DNA from: Atrichornis clamosus
Taxonomy: Eukaryota; Chordata; Aves; Passeriformes; Menuridae
DNA: 64,000 bases
Reading direction: 5' to 3'
Assembly: GCA_013400975.1 (NCBI GenBank)
Contig: WBMZ01009030.1
Location: 186,001-250,000, forward strand
Both the position numbers and the translations under genes were made by a program. Shown here one piece after another: positions 37,894 to 49,900 of the stretch. Every line of letters begins with the position of its first letter. Position 1 is the first letter of the stretch. The notes beneath the pieces were generated by a model that saw nothing but the letters and a program-made list of their open reading frames with translations, was not told the DNA's origin and did no database searches.

Positions 37894-38490
37894 TTATTTG
37901 CGTGAGGTAATTTTTTTTCTTTTTTTAATGCTTTTTCTGTCTGCTCTGTATCTTTTGGAGGAATAAATAGTCCTTTTGTGGTTTTGAGCCCCAGTAGTCC
38001 AGCATTGTGACAGGATCCTGGGGAAAAGTTCTGGCTCGGTGTTAACCCTGAAGATGCGTGAATGCAGAGTCCTTGTTGAAGAGCAGTGACAGCAAATAGT
38101 TACAAGTAGAGAGAGAGAAAGAGGGGGAAAAAACAAATCTGTTGACAAAAGGTTGTTTATAAGAGAAAAAGATGTAAACAGCACTCGTAGTGCAGCATCA
38201 GGAAGCATAGTTATAGATCTGATGGTCTGTATCATAGCTGGTGCCAGCAATGGCGGCGTTGCCTGGCTGGGAGGGATAGCGTAAAACACAGGACGTTTAT
38301 AGGTTACTACAGGGTGGGAAAATGCAGAAAAGTACAGAATATATCCTTTAATATAAGTTATGAAAGCATGCTTAGGTTTTTTGTGACATATATGATGACG
38401 AAATGTGCTACATGTGGCTGTGTTCCAGGAAGGGCCTCTCTTGTTAGAACTCTGTGATACAGCAGCCATTTTGTTTTCTACAGCAGCCAT
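37894..38490 (-). CDS. Unidentified ORF, 198 codons, longest ATG-initiated frame
   Basis: This minus-strand frame starts at a true ATG in strong context (A at -3, G at +4). Its N-terminus, MAAVENKMAAVSQSS, repeats because it lies in a 21-bp tandem duplication. A hydrophobic serine/leucine-rich section lies at about residues 100-132, and the C-terminus is lysine/arginine-rich. No domain is recognised. Upstream motifs of the AAAATGGC type and the uneven composition would also fit the long terminal repeat of an old retroelement, although I could not define TG...CA ends or a target-site duplication. The frame may simply be open by chance. Confidence 0.15.
   Translation of the reverse strand: MAAVENKMAAVSQSSNKRGPSWNTATCSTFRHHICHKKPKHAFITYIKGYILYFSAFSHPVVTYKRPVFYAIPPSQATPPLLAPAMIQTIRSITMLPDAALRVLFTSFSLINNLLSTDLFFPPLSLSLLVTICCHCSSTRTLHSRIFRVNTEPELFPRILSQCWTTGAQNHKRTIYSSKRYRADRKSIKKRKKITSRK
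38108..38127. repeat. Purine-rich simple repeat
   Basis: A GAGAGAGAGAAAGAGGGGG run lies within the 198-codon minus-strand frame, where it encodes part of the serine/leucine-rich section. Confidence 0.7.
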
Positions 38491-38500
38491 TTTGTTTTCT
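38459..38500. repeat. 21-bp perfect tandem duplication
   Basis: Two identical head-to-tail 21-bp copies lie at 38459-38479 and 38480-38500, each containing CAGCAGCCATTTTGTTTT. On the minus strand each reads AAAATGGCTGCTG, close to the YY1 core (AANATGGC). A related ATGGCGGCG string lies on the plus strand near 38251. Confidence 0.9.
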
Positions 38501-38670
38501 GAGTGTCTGAGGTGTTAATAAGACATAAATATTTTGTGCCGCATCCCAGTGATCTTGCCTTTACTCTGTTTCCTTTAAACTAAAAGAAATGACTGTAGAC
38601 TGAAGATGATTTCTTATCGCTTATGACAATTACAACTTGAAGAGAAACGTCTTAATACTCCTGCTAACAT

Positions 38671-38696
38671 TTCTGTTCACCGAATGGTGAACAGAA
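38671..38696. repeat. 26-bp perfect inverted repeat (hairpin)
   Basis: TTCTGTTCACC, loop GAAT, then GGTGAACAGAA have perfect 11-bp arms and a 4-base loop, so the sequence can form a compact hairpin in DNA or RNA. GGTGAACA resembles a nuclear-receptor half-site, but that is only a motif resemblance. Confidence 0.8.
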
Positions 38697-40211
38697 TATG
38701 TACAAAAAAAACCCCAACGATAACCTTTTCGAAATTTTTTTTTTCTTTTAAATATTTTTCAATGTTCAAACCACTATTAGGTGGCTAAGACTTGTCTGGC
38801 AAGTGTGAGTGGAGTCAAGGGGAACAATCATCTACCTGTCTGTCTTTCCCTTGAACTGGACATTCGATGTGAGTCTGGTTGGCTTAGCTTTAGCTAACCT
38901 GTCAGATTAGGAAGATAAAGCCAGACATTTACGCTTGGATGCATTTCAGCTGAGCTCTGAGAGGCATTTAGAAAAATCCAGGTTTGACTTAAAAAAGCAG
39001 CTTCTTCTAAATTTCATGTAGAGCTCCATCGGATGAGTAGTGGCGCTGTACATTTCTTTTTTTCAAAAATCCAGTGGGAACACCATCATTTTTGATTGTA
39101 TATCTGTCTTGACATAGGTATCTCCCAGTTTTGCCAGGGGAACTATATTTATTTCATGATTGATACCACAGTTTCCTCATGTGTTACCTGCCTGAGGCTG
39201 ACATGGTGTTATTCGTGGGCAGAGGCCTCCACGCTCAGGTTTGTAGGACTGCTCTCTGGAGTTTCTTGACCTAGTGCCTCAAAATTGATTTACCCTGTGG
39301 CATTAGCTGCCTCTTACAGCATGTCAGCTTTGTCTTAAAAACCAGGAAAGACCAGACCCAGGAGCCATAGCAGTAGTAAAAGCACTGTCTATTACTGTTA
39401 CCAAGGGGCAATAGGCAGAGGGTCAACACAGGGTCCTGGGTACTTGCATACTCTAAGGTAATGTTAAAAGCAGCTACTTGTGAAACTCCCATTAACTGTG
39501 CAAATGGAACAAAGTGGTCCCAACCTTCAGTGATTTAACGCACATCCCTGATGAGGTCTGTTGGAGCTGTTGAAGAACTTGTGAAATATCAAGTATTTGT
39601 TGAAACAGCAAACAAAAAATGCCTGTGAGGTTTGAGCAGTCACCAAGGAGAGGGACCCGTGCAGTTCAGGCTGGTTTTTTGTCAGGATTTGTTCACGTTT
39701 TCACTGTGGATGGAAGTCAGCCCTTCTCTGACAGCCTGGAGCTGGCCAATCCCTGGCTCCTGGCAACATTCATCTCTCTGAGGCCTAACTTAGGATCCAG
39801 CTGGACAATTTTCAACATGCAGTTCTCACTATTTTACAAAGCTGGTCCTGCAGCCTAAGTAATTTCTTAACTTGTCTCTGAGCACAGTGTTACTGTCACG
39901 TTAACGTGTAGGGGAGAAGGTTTGGTTTTTTATGTCCATGCATTTTGGCTATTCAAAGAAATACCAATTTTAACTGTTGCCTTTAGTAATTCTTTAGTTA
40001 CTGTCATTGCCCTTCCTCCTGGAAGAGCAGTAAGCTAAGCCTAAGTGCTTTGGGAGTGCTGTGTCTAAGAGCAGGCACGTGGCCAGCTGTTAGAGCTCAC
40101 TTCACACAGGGTAACCCTTTTCTGGCAGCAGAGTGTGCTGGCCGTTTTTTAGAGTTTCCCTGGCAGTAGAGCTGTTCTAGGTCTTACTGCTCACAGTTTG
40201 ATGAACAGCTC

Positions 40212-40228
40212 AGAGAGAGAGAGAGAGA
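40212..40228. repeat. (AG)n microsatellite
   Basis: Seventeen bases of alternating A and G form a simple short tandem repeat. Confidence 0.85.
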
Positions 40229-41615
40229 AAAATTCCCATTGGTGTTCAGCAGTGGCTGACTGCTGCCTCAAACATGAGATCACAGGTGCTTTGTAAAGTG
40301 TGAGTGCCCTCACTGAAACGTATCCGTTTATAATCTCTTACTCTCCTCATGCAATGAATTGTCCTGGTTAATTTTGTGTTAAAGCATCCAGTTAATCAGT
40401 TTTTAATGTATTTAAATTCAGCCTTGTGATTTCATTAACTTTCTCTTCTCTGTATCGTGAGAGAGCACTTGATTTACTCTGCCTGTACACTCCATTGCTT
40501 TGGGTTCTTCTGGCATGTCCCAAATCAATTAATCACTAAGGTGAACTGCATCAGTCCATTTAATATTTCCTCACACGAGACTCTCTTGTTTCCTTAACAA
40601 TGCTCATTGTATTCCTCTTAGACTCCTGTTGTTTCTGCTCTTATGGTTTTGGAAGAATACTTGGGTTCATAGCATCATTATAATTATCTCTGTATCCTGT
40701 TGCAGCCTCTGGCATTTGTCTCTATTCAAATACTTCTGCACATGCATCACTGTTTTGTACCATTCTGTTACATTATTACAGCCTGGCAGGCCAACTCTTC
40801 TGCTTCACTTTTGCACGGCAGTGGGTGTAGATCTGAATGCTGTCACAACACCCCTGGTTGGCTTCTATATTTAGTCACTTGTTTAGTCTCAAGTTGCCAT
40901 CGTCATCTCACTCATTATTTCATTGACTGGCATGGAAGTTGAACTGAGTCTTTTAATGGAATTATTAGTAAGGATAAAGTAGTCCATACAAGCAACCTTG
41001 TCAAATTCATCGTGTCTTGATTTATGATTAATAATTCAGGTATTGAAAAATTCTGAAAAACAGTTCTCTACACTGAAAGAGACTTCTGAAAATAATGAAA
41101 AGAATAAATGGTTTAAAAATAAGTCTGTTTTTTAAACTATAGAGTAAATAATGCGATCAGTAGAAATTGGAGAAAAGTGCACTGTATTTCTTGTTTTGTC
41201 TTTTGTGAAGTATGGGATGGTGCAGGCCAAAACACTATAATTATTTAAAGATTCATGGATTTTAAAAAAACATTGACCAGGTGGCATTATATGTTAATGT
41301 TATGTATGTTATTTTAAAAATATCTAAATTCTGAATATACTCCAATTGATGACAGTCTTATGGCAATATAGTTAAAGACATTAAATCAACACAGTGAAAA
41401 TTTATTTTATAAGAGGTTAGAAAATCTTTCCCACTGTGTTGAGGAGAATTGAGGAAAGCAGTATTTTGCTATAATATGTAAATAAATGTGCAGTATGCAA
41501 AATTTCTGCTTTTTGTTACTTATTTTTGTCTTTCCCTGACACATATATGCACTGGTTTTTAGGTAACTTTTCTTTTTTCCAGTTAGTGGTGCTAACTCTT
41601 GTTTTTCTCTTACAG

Positions 41616-41753
41616 ATTTTTTGCGCCATGTTCTGTACCACTTCTTCAGCTGAATCTCTTGGACAGAGAAAGAATATGTTCCTGTAACCCCTGTAACGTG
41701 GCCCCAGGCAGCAGAAAGGTTCATACATCCCATACGGAGCTTTATGACTTCAG
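41616..41753 (+). other. Candidate internal exon, 138 bp, unidentified (plus strand)
   Basis: A strong acceptor (CTTGTTTTTCTCTTACAG) and a strong donor (CTTCAG|GTGAGA) bound 138 bases, a multiple of three. One frame is open throughout, entering with one leading base and leaving with two (phase-symmetric). The other two frames have stops. The peptide includes CSCNPCNVAPGSRKVHTSH with a cluster of cysteines. I cannot assign a family. Exit phase matches the entry phase of the candidate at 61893-62123. Alternatives are a lncRNA exon or chance. Confidence 0.35.
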
Positions 41754-44700
41754 GTGAGAAAGAAGTCATTGAAGCAGATGAATTTTAGAAGTGAACTGGT
41801 TTTATGCAAATGTACTAGTGGAAGTTGGTGATTCAAATGTCTGTGGGCTAAATTACAGAAAAAGTGTTTCTTGGTTAAAAATTCATCATAAAGAACTTTA
41901 AAATACATTATGAAACAAGAGCTGGTAAAATAAATCTCAAACTACTTTAAAGCAGTTTGAAATATGACACTATTTTTTTTCCTTTCTATTGCTGTTTCTA
42001 ATTTTAATTAATTATTGATTTATTTTGCTGGGTCTTTTTTGTTCAGGTCAGTTGTTTTTTGGTGTCCCCTTCTTTAGCGTTAGCTAGTTTGCCTAAGGGT
42101 TTGGTTTTTTTTAAATATCCTAAAATGTATGGGGTATTGGCATTTTAATGACAAGGAGTTTCTGCTGGATTGGCAGTGGATGCAGTGTTTTGACCATGCT
42201 GGCAGAGAAGTTACTTTTGCAGTTCCTCTTTTGGTCAGACAATTCAGAGTGGAAGTTATTAATAAGGTAAGATTCATATATTGTTGTAAATGACTTATGT
42301 GGACTCACTATGGAATAAAAACCCTATTACACAGTGACTATAGTAATCATGAAACATACCTATCTGTTTTACAAAAAAGGAAGAATTTTAAATTAATGCA
42401 TTCCAGTTAATGTGCTTGTACACTCTTTTTAAAGACTTGCCTCTAAGGGAAAGGATGCTTAGGTAATGAATTGCAGTAGTGCTTCCTGACCTCCCTGGTT
42501 TGTTTTGGGATTTTTGTTTTGGTTTGGCTTTGATTTTTTTTTTTTTTTAATCATAGAGTTTCATGTCTTGAATATTGCGCTGGTAGTTTCCACAGTGGTT
42601 TTGAAAATGGGATTACATTTTTAGCTAGTTACATCACAAAGTTTATTTGTAGATTGGTTTTTTATCATTGCTGGAGAAGTATAAAAACATTTGTGAGAAG
42701 TTGCAATCTTTTTTTCTTTATGTACTGTATCACTCAGAAGTAGTTTTGCACATGGGAAAGAATTAGAATAGTAACAAGAAAATACTGTAAAAAATTTTAT
42801 CTTAAGGTTTTGGTCAGTCAGCATGTAGTGTACAAATGATGTAATTCCCAGAGTAGTTCCTGTTCTGAGCATCCATGTTGCCCTTCTCCAGAGATCTTGT
42901 CACTGGGTTCTTCCAAAGGGAATCTGTATCTGCTCGAGTCTCTCAGTGTGTGTATGTATGTCTCGCTGTGTGTTCACCCACTTCAGAGAACCTGTTCCGT
43001 TGTGTTCTCACTGTGCTCAAATCCGTTTCACAGCTTTGCCCAAAGTCGTGGCTTTGTAGATTCATTGTAGAGTTGTTTCCTGTCCATGTGTCATTCAGAA
43101 GATTCCCCAGTGCTCAGGAGCTCCAAGCTGATTTGTGGTTACCAGATATATTGCAAAATGTACTTACTTCTTCAACTGTTGTCTGTAAGCCTTTCTTTGT
43201 GAGGACGTCGTGAAACCGTATGAATTTTAGGGCAGAGACAGCACAAGGTAAATTCTTGGCCAACATTCACAAAGACACTGTAGTGCAATTAAATGGTAAG
43301 AGAGTGTAATTAAATACAGAAACATAACATGTACGTGTCATATAGGCAGGTATCACACAGTGGATTGGTTTTGTTCCATTTTGCATTCTAATTTAGTTCA
43401 AGTAGGACCTGGGAGACCTGTAGACTGGAACTAAGAAAGCTGGAAATGGATGGAAATTAGAGAGTAAGAACTTGAAAGGATGATGCTAATAAATTCTTAC
43501 TGCAAATATTCATCTTTGAATACTCTTCTCAGTTATAAAGCAGAAAGTATTCAAATGTCTCTGGTTACTTTCTACTAAAAGTCCAAGTGGAACAACAAGT
43601 TCACTTGTTCAGTGTTTGCTGCTGACGTTCTACGTTTCCAGTAACTAATGCCCCAAAGTATAACGTGCTGAAATCAACAAAAATATGTCTGTTAACTGTG
43701 AGGTTACAGACCAGTCTCTGGAACAGGTTTAACATGATTTGTTACATATGCTCTATCAGTTACTCAGGAGCTTCTGAAAGATTTTTGCCTCTACAGTTCT
43801 AGATTCACCCTGTCAGCACAGTAGTGGATGGTGACAACTGTCACAGTATTTCTAGAGCTTCTTTAGAAAATGATTAATGTAATTTCCTAAAGGAGATAAT
43901 TATACTCCCTTAAGCAGTCACCACTGTTTAAAAACTTACTAAAGCCTTTTCTTTACACTTATCAAGAAAACACAAAACTTAAAGTTTATAACTTAATGTT
44001 AGAAAGACTGATGTGGGCACAATCCCAATAAGTGCAGTGCAGTTCTGTGTAGGCTGCAAAGTTCACTCTCCACGTCTCTTCTCAATAAAAGAGCTTTTGC
44101 TGTTGTAAAGCCCAAGTCAGCCAGAGTAGTATCCAGTAAACTGAATGTAATGGCTTCAGTGGACTTCTCTGTACAATTTGGGTAGCAGGACTGTCAGTCA
44201 GCTGCTGCCAGGTTCTGTTTCCTGGCCTGCTACATCCTGATGGTCATGGTGGCTGCAAAGCCTCGTTCTGTGCATTTCACTTGGATTTAGCCCTATAGCT
44301 GGGTGAGAATTCGTTATTTATTTGCTTTGAGGCATCTCATCCTTAGAGCATGGGTAACGCAGTGAAGCCAGCCTCACAAGTGTGTTTTGAAGAGGAGCTG
44401 GACGTGTTAGAAATGCCAAAATTCAGTTTCATGGCAGGTTAGGATAAAAGCCTTGAAATACTTCTGTGAAAGAGAGTGAGGCTTTGAGGCTTCAGCACAG
44501 TCTTTGCTGCAGCAAATGAGACTAAAGATAACTAAAAAGAGAATAAGAGTGCTCAGAAGAAATCCCAGCAAGGTATGTTGTAGCTGGAAGATACTTTTTT
44601 ACAGAAAATGAAGTTGTTAACCCCATTAAGGTGTGGAGCCACAGTCCTGAGGGACTCCTAAGAAGGGGCAGTCCTAGAGTTGATAACATATGTGCTCTTT

Positions 44701-46884
44701 CCTGGGGGTGGGCTGATAACTTATAAACTCTTCTCTAAAGGCACAGGAGGGGAAAGAAATTGTGGGACTGGCAGTTGGTGAACTGTTAGAAGTCTCTAGA
44801 GGCCAACAAACTAATTTTTTTTTGTTCTGAACATTAGCCACCAGGTCATTGGGAGAATCTTTTAACAATTTGATAAAGCAAAATGCCTGAGAAGAAGCAA
44901 TTTCTCAATTTCAACTTTGCTCTGAAAACAGTTTTTAAAAAATGGTATTTACTCCTTGCCTTTGAGACCCTTCCATGGTTTCATTAAGCAGAATCAGTTT
45001 TCACTGGAGAAATAAAACCCACAGAGAGATACTGTTTTTGTTCGCTGAGCAAATCTTTGTTTATGACTAATGTCTTAACTGCATTAAAAACTGTAAAGAT
45101 GACCGTTAACTTATTTTGTCATTGTACATCTCAAAAAAAAAAATTAAGATCTTGAAAGATGACTCTTATGTGCTATTTCATTGGCAGCAACGGTGAAGAC
45201 AGTTAGATATTGTGAACTAGGTTTTCAGAGACAAAATTTCAGACAGAAGGGAAAAACATAGAAGCTGAAAATTGATATACCAGATTTTGCAGCTCATTAG
45301 CTATATTATCGTTCAGCTACTACCAGAATTCTTTGTATTGATGTCATTATTCAAAGAATCATAAACAGTTTAGGACAAAATTTGGATTAAATGTATCTCT
45401 TTGCTACAAAGCTCCTTGAGTGACAGTGGCACTACAATGCAATTTTTCATATTTGTGGTTCAGGATGCTGGTCCAGCCTGTGCAGGGAAACTGAGGCAGC
45501 ATCTGAGTGGTGCTGATCAAACACACAGGGAGGTAATTGGTTCTTGAACAGCTGCACAAGACACGTGGCACTTTCTGTAATCTCTTTGGATCCAAGTTAG
45601 TTGCTTTACCCTCCCTCGTATATCTCTGACGTCCCTGCAATTTATCCTCGTTATTGCAATTTGGATAGTTTATCTTGCTGCTGTGTCTTCTTTAATGAGC
45701 GTTCCTCCTTTGTCGCTGCCTTTCAGGGATACCATCCCGAGCCTTGCTCTGCACCATATGGGTACGTTAGACCTGAGCCCACCTCTCCATTTCCCATCTT
45801 CTCTTCATTTTGCAGCGTAGTGAAAATGGATGAGTTTCTTAGTCTTTAAGTAACATCCTGAGTTGTTGTTAAGCGTCATCTGCCTCTCACTGAAGCTGCA
45901 CTGCTTGCAGATCCACACGGGATGTACGTGCAGTGCGTACGCACAGCTTTGGCACGGGGATGGTGCAGGCCCCTGTTCGGAGTGAGCAGCTGGCACTCAG
46001 AAGGGGATGACCAGCAGTGCTCATGGCTCTTGAAATGTGACAGAATATTCTGGTTACTGTTATGCAATCTCTGCTCATGCTGTGGGAGTTTGTTTTGCAG
46101 GGTTTTGTTTACAGTCTGTTTACAGGCACAGATTTGGTTTTGGATTTCGTACACTTAAGTTTTAGCGAAACCAGAGCTCTTACGCTTACCCATCTGACTC
46201 CAGCGTGAACAGACAGTGGTGCAAGGTGAGGTCAACTCCTTCAGAGATTTAATAGTGATGTTATGAACCTCAAAAATAAAAATAATGAGTTAAACCCCTT
46301 CACTTGAGGACCTTTCTGAAAATATAAAAATTACGAATGTTGGGTTCTTAATATATCTCTTTTTTTTGGTTCTGTAACACAGGGTTGTAAATTAATTTGT
46401 TAACAAGATCCGATTGGTAGTTTTGGCAAGATCATCTGTGGTGGAAGGTGTGCATGAAAGCCAACCAGGCCAGCCAGGTGACTACAAGAAGAGCAAGAAA
46501 TGTCTAATTTTCCACATGAATGTTCCTAGATATATAAAATACCTAGGAAATTGAGATCTTGATGAAATGCAGTCTTGAGCCATTTCAGTACGGTTTGGAT
46601 AGTGTTTCCCAAGCATCTCATTTCTTCCCTCTTTCCGTATTCTAAGAAATTATGTGGTCACTCTCGCCAGATTAGTCTCCAATACCAGGATCTAAGAACC
46701 TTGTAGCATTGAACTCTGAGATTTTACAATTGTTGCCTTAAAATATGCATACAGACATGATCTTTTGAAAGGTCAAGGCCAACAAGCATGTTTATGTACT
46801 TGCAGAACCTGAATTTAGATATGGATTAAAAAAAGTATATGGCTAAGATAATGAAAGAAAAATTCACTGAGACCAGTTAAAAAA
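41754..46884. other. AT-rich non-coding stretch
   Basis: Two weaker plus-strand splice coincidences lie here: a frame ending at AATAAG|GTAAGA (42266/42267) and a 60-bp open segment 46166-46225 ending GCAAG|GTGAGG. Neither is strong enough to call. A 15-base T run lies at 42534-42548. Nothing else is recognised. Confidence 0.5.
42534..42548. repeat. Poly-T run
   Basis: Fifteen T residues follow a T/G-rich section. No adjacent retroposon body could be recognised. Confidence 0.8.
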
Positions 46885-46913
46885 GTGTGTGTGTGTGTAT
46901 ATATATATATATA
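46885..46913. repeat. (GT)7 to (AT)n compound microsatellite
   Basis: Seven GT units (46885-46898) run directly into ATATATATATATATA (46899-46913). This is a typical compound dinucleotide repeat, likely polymorphic. Confidence 0.95.
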
Positions 46914-49900
46914 ACCTATGTAACCTTATCTCTGAAAGTCTCTAGTGAAACCTGCTGGTTTTCACATTGAACTAGGTCTTTGCGGTGAAGATATTTGGAG
47001 AAGAGACTTCTTTAGTAGTAGTTACTAAAAGTTACTCATCTTCAAAAGCATATTGTAATTGCTACCATGAAAATATATACTAAATTGCTTGTAAATCAAA
47101 ATTTCATGCAACACTGTGACCAAAAATCCATCAATGGATATTAGAAATAAAATGTAATGCAAATGGTAAACAACTGTGTATCTAAAAATCAAGATGAAAA
47201 TGCACAGTTCATGCAAATTGCAATGCATGAAGGAAAATGGCTCAGGATGATTACTGAGCTCTGTTTCATATTTTGAAATAATAACCTTTGGGTAATACAT
47301 TCCTGCAGTTCATTAAAAAAAAAGGTACATCACAAATTGTTTGCAACCCCCTCCTTGCTTGGGAAGAAGAACAAAACCAAACCCCATTCAAGATACATTT
47401 CAGAAATAGTGCAGTCTATCTCTGGTCAAATTCCATCAGCAAAGCATGAATTTCTAGGTAGTTCATGCTCATCATCATCCTGCATAAGCAGGATCCACTA
47501 GTACAGTCTGAGTGTCCCTGGCTTCCCTTGGCTAGTGATGGTGGATGCATTTGCTGGGTGTGGGGTACAGATCCAGCAGCTGTCAGCACCCTTGTAGAGT
47601 TCCTCCATGTGTATTAAAGGGTGCACTTAGTATTTGAGGTGGTGGAAAAGAGGGACTGCTTTCCATCCCAAAACAATACGTTTGAGGGGTGGGCAAAGGC
47701 AGCAGAATTGTCTGGGTGTGTTTTAATGAACAGGATGTTATTAGAAATATCACTATCAGATACCTCATGGAAGAAAGAATGAATGGGGGGTGAAAGGGAA
47801 GGAACAGTAAATTGAAATGATCAGGAAAAGTGCATATCCCCGTCCCTTGAAATGTAAACAAAACTAGAAAAGAACGCTATAAAATCAGGGGTTTAAAACA
47901 GGTTGAACTGCAGGCTTTAAAATCCCAGTGCCCATAGTTTTAGTGTAGTAACTCTTTTTGTCGTGAAACAGGCTGTTTTTTCTCATTTCCTGGCAAGGAA
48001 TTTAGAACTAATGTTCTATTAATATAGTGGAATACAAGAGGCATCAAAACAAAAATTTTACAGTGCAACCATATTTAAATAGACTACATTACTATATACA
48101 GTATTATTAATATAGAGCATATTACTATAGAGTATATCAAAAGGGGACACAAAGGCTGATTATTGAACACAGGCCAGTATTTCAGATGTGTTCAAGTCAT
48201 ACAATATCTGCCATTAAGTTAACAATTCTGATTTCATCATACCCCAGTTTCTGGATGAGAATTGAAGGCTTACTGTTGGAAATACTTCATTACTCAGCAT
48301 ATAGAAAAGTACCTCTAGTCTTGTTTATTTCACTTTTTTAAGGACAAGAGAAATTAATTGGGAAGCATGAGCCTAAAATCAAACCCAACAAAAAAGCTGA
48401 AGTGTAAGGAGTGACTGATGGGATTGGAGGAAAAAGCTAAGCTGTTAGCTTGAGCCTTGAGAGTTAACTAGGGCTGGGTCCTGAGCACGACGGTTAAACA
48501 TGTTCTAAACACCCGAAGAAAGTGAGTGAGACTTTTCCTTAAATGTGTCTCTGGTCCCTTCACTTCTTTCCTCATCTGCTTAGTTCCACAAATACCGTAT
48601 GTACTGGCCACTAACAAAAAGTCTATTAGCAAAAGTTTCCTTTGGCAAATCTTAACGCTGTTTTTGGCTTCTCCTGCAAACAATCTCAAAGCCATTCACC
48701 TTTCCCTGTACTGCTGAGCTGGGAACCCAGCTGGTCCTCCTTGCCTTGTGAGCAGAGGTCTTCTGAAGGAGCCAGAACCTTTCAGGTCTTGGATTTCTCC
48801 CTTTTACAATTGCACACTGAAGAGCCCAGGTCTAAACATGAATGTGTGGCCTGGGTTAAAGTAGTTGCTAACAAAAGTAATCAGCTGAAGGACTGCTTTG
48901 GTCCAGATCTCTAAAGTTCAGGTGTCTTGCTATTAAGAAAAGGCAAATCCACAGCTGTGCTGAACTAAAAGGGTAGTCAGATAGCCTCCAGGGATCCGGA
49001 GTGGATGCACAGGGAAGGAAATATCAAGGGCTTAATCCAAGTCTGTGAAATTGCCAGTCTTGTACATTGCCAGCACCGAAACCGCTGTCCTTGAGGCTGA
49101 CTAGTTGGTAATGTAAAATTCTGGCAGTGCTTCCCAGACAATCTGTTGAATCTGTAGATGTTTGCAGCTACAAAAACCTCAGAAAAACTAAAGCTTTTTG
49201 TGTGGGCACGTTTGCATCTCTGTATGCCTATATCTATAACGTATGTTTTATTCTGATAGCTCTCAAGTAAAAGAGCAATAAAAATTTGAAGCAGCTGCCC
49301 TTTCTGATAGCTGCTACCTTGGGGCTCATTCGTGCTCATTGAAAGTCAATGACAAAGATCCCATTACCTTTAATCATGCAGGATCAGGGCCCTGTATGAC
49401 ATGGTTAAACCTGCTGAGCATTTGTTCAAAGAATATTCACTTGAATTAGGCCATGCACTGGACTGCATTAACTCATTTCTGCATTAGCTGTTCGTAACTG
49501 TTCTGCTTCAGGCATGTGGGTAACCAGGGATGTCTGTCCATGGAAACAGACATAGTTGAGTAAACTTTGAAACAGTGTCTTGAAAACAGGTCTTAAATTT
49601 CTGACTGGTTTACAAAAGACCAGTGAAGATTCTACCTAGCAAATCAAACCCCAGAAGTGGGTCATGCAATTCATGAGTTCAGTGATAACCAGAAAAGTCT
49701 GAAGTTTGAACCCCAAATACTTCCTGGTAATGAACTGCTCACATGCAAGCCACAGACAGGGAATGATCCACTGATGTTGTGTGGAACAGAATTACTTGTC
49801 AGTCTGTGTGCTTACTTGTACTGTCCCACCCTTAACAACACACAGAAGAAATAATGCTTAACTTTCTAAAACATAACATATTTACTTTGTAACTGTGAAT

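Larger units (their letters stand above)
38501..41615. other. Non-coding stretch
   Basis: No gene recognised. A short (AG)n tract lies at 40212-40228. ORFs reach about 80 codons without motifs. Confidence 0.6.

Noticed and set aside
42116..42266. Protein-like plus-strand open segment ending at AATAAG|GTAAGA
   Set aside because: No good acceptor supports the open frame. The one strong acceptor (ending at 42222) would leave a 44-bp exon whose joining to the 41.6 kb candidate creates an in-frame stop.
45355..45400. CR1-like string AAGAATCATAAACAGTTTAGG
   Set aside because: Only the first few bases resemble a CR1 end. The GGAAGGGACC block is missing.
46166..46225. 60-bp plus-strand open segment with donor GCAAG|GTGAGG
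   Set aside because: The acceptor is mediocre, the segment is very short and no adjoining exon of matching phase is nearby. A chance match is most likely.
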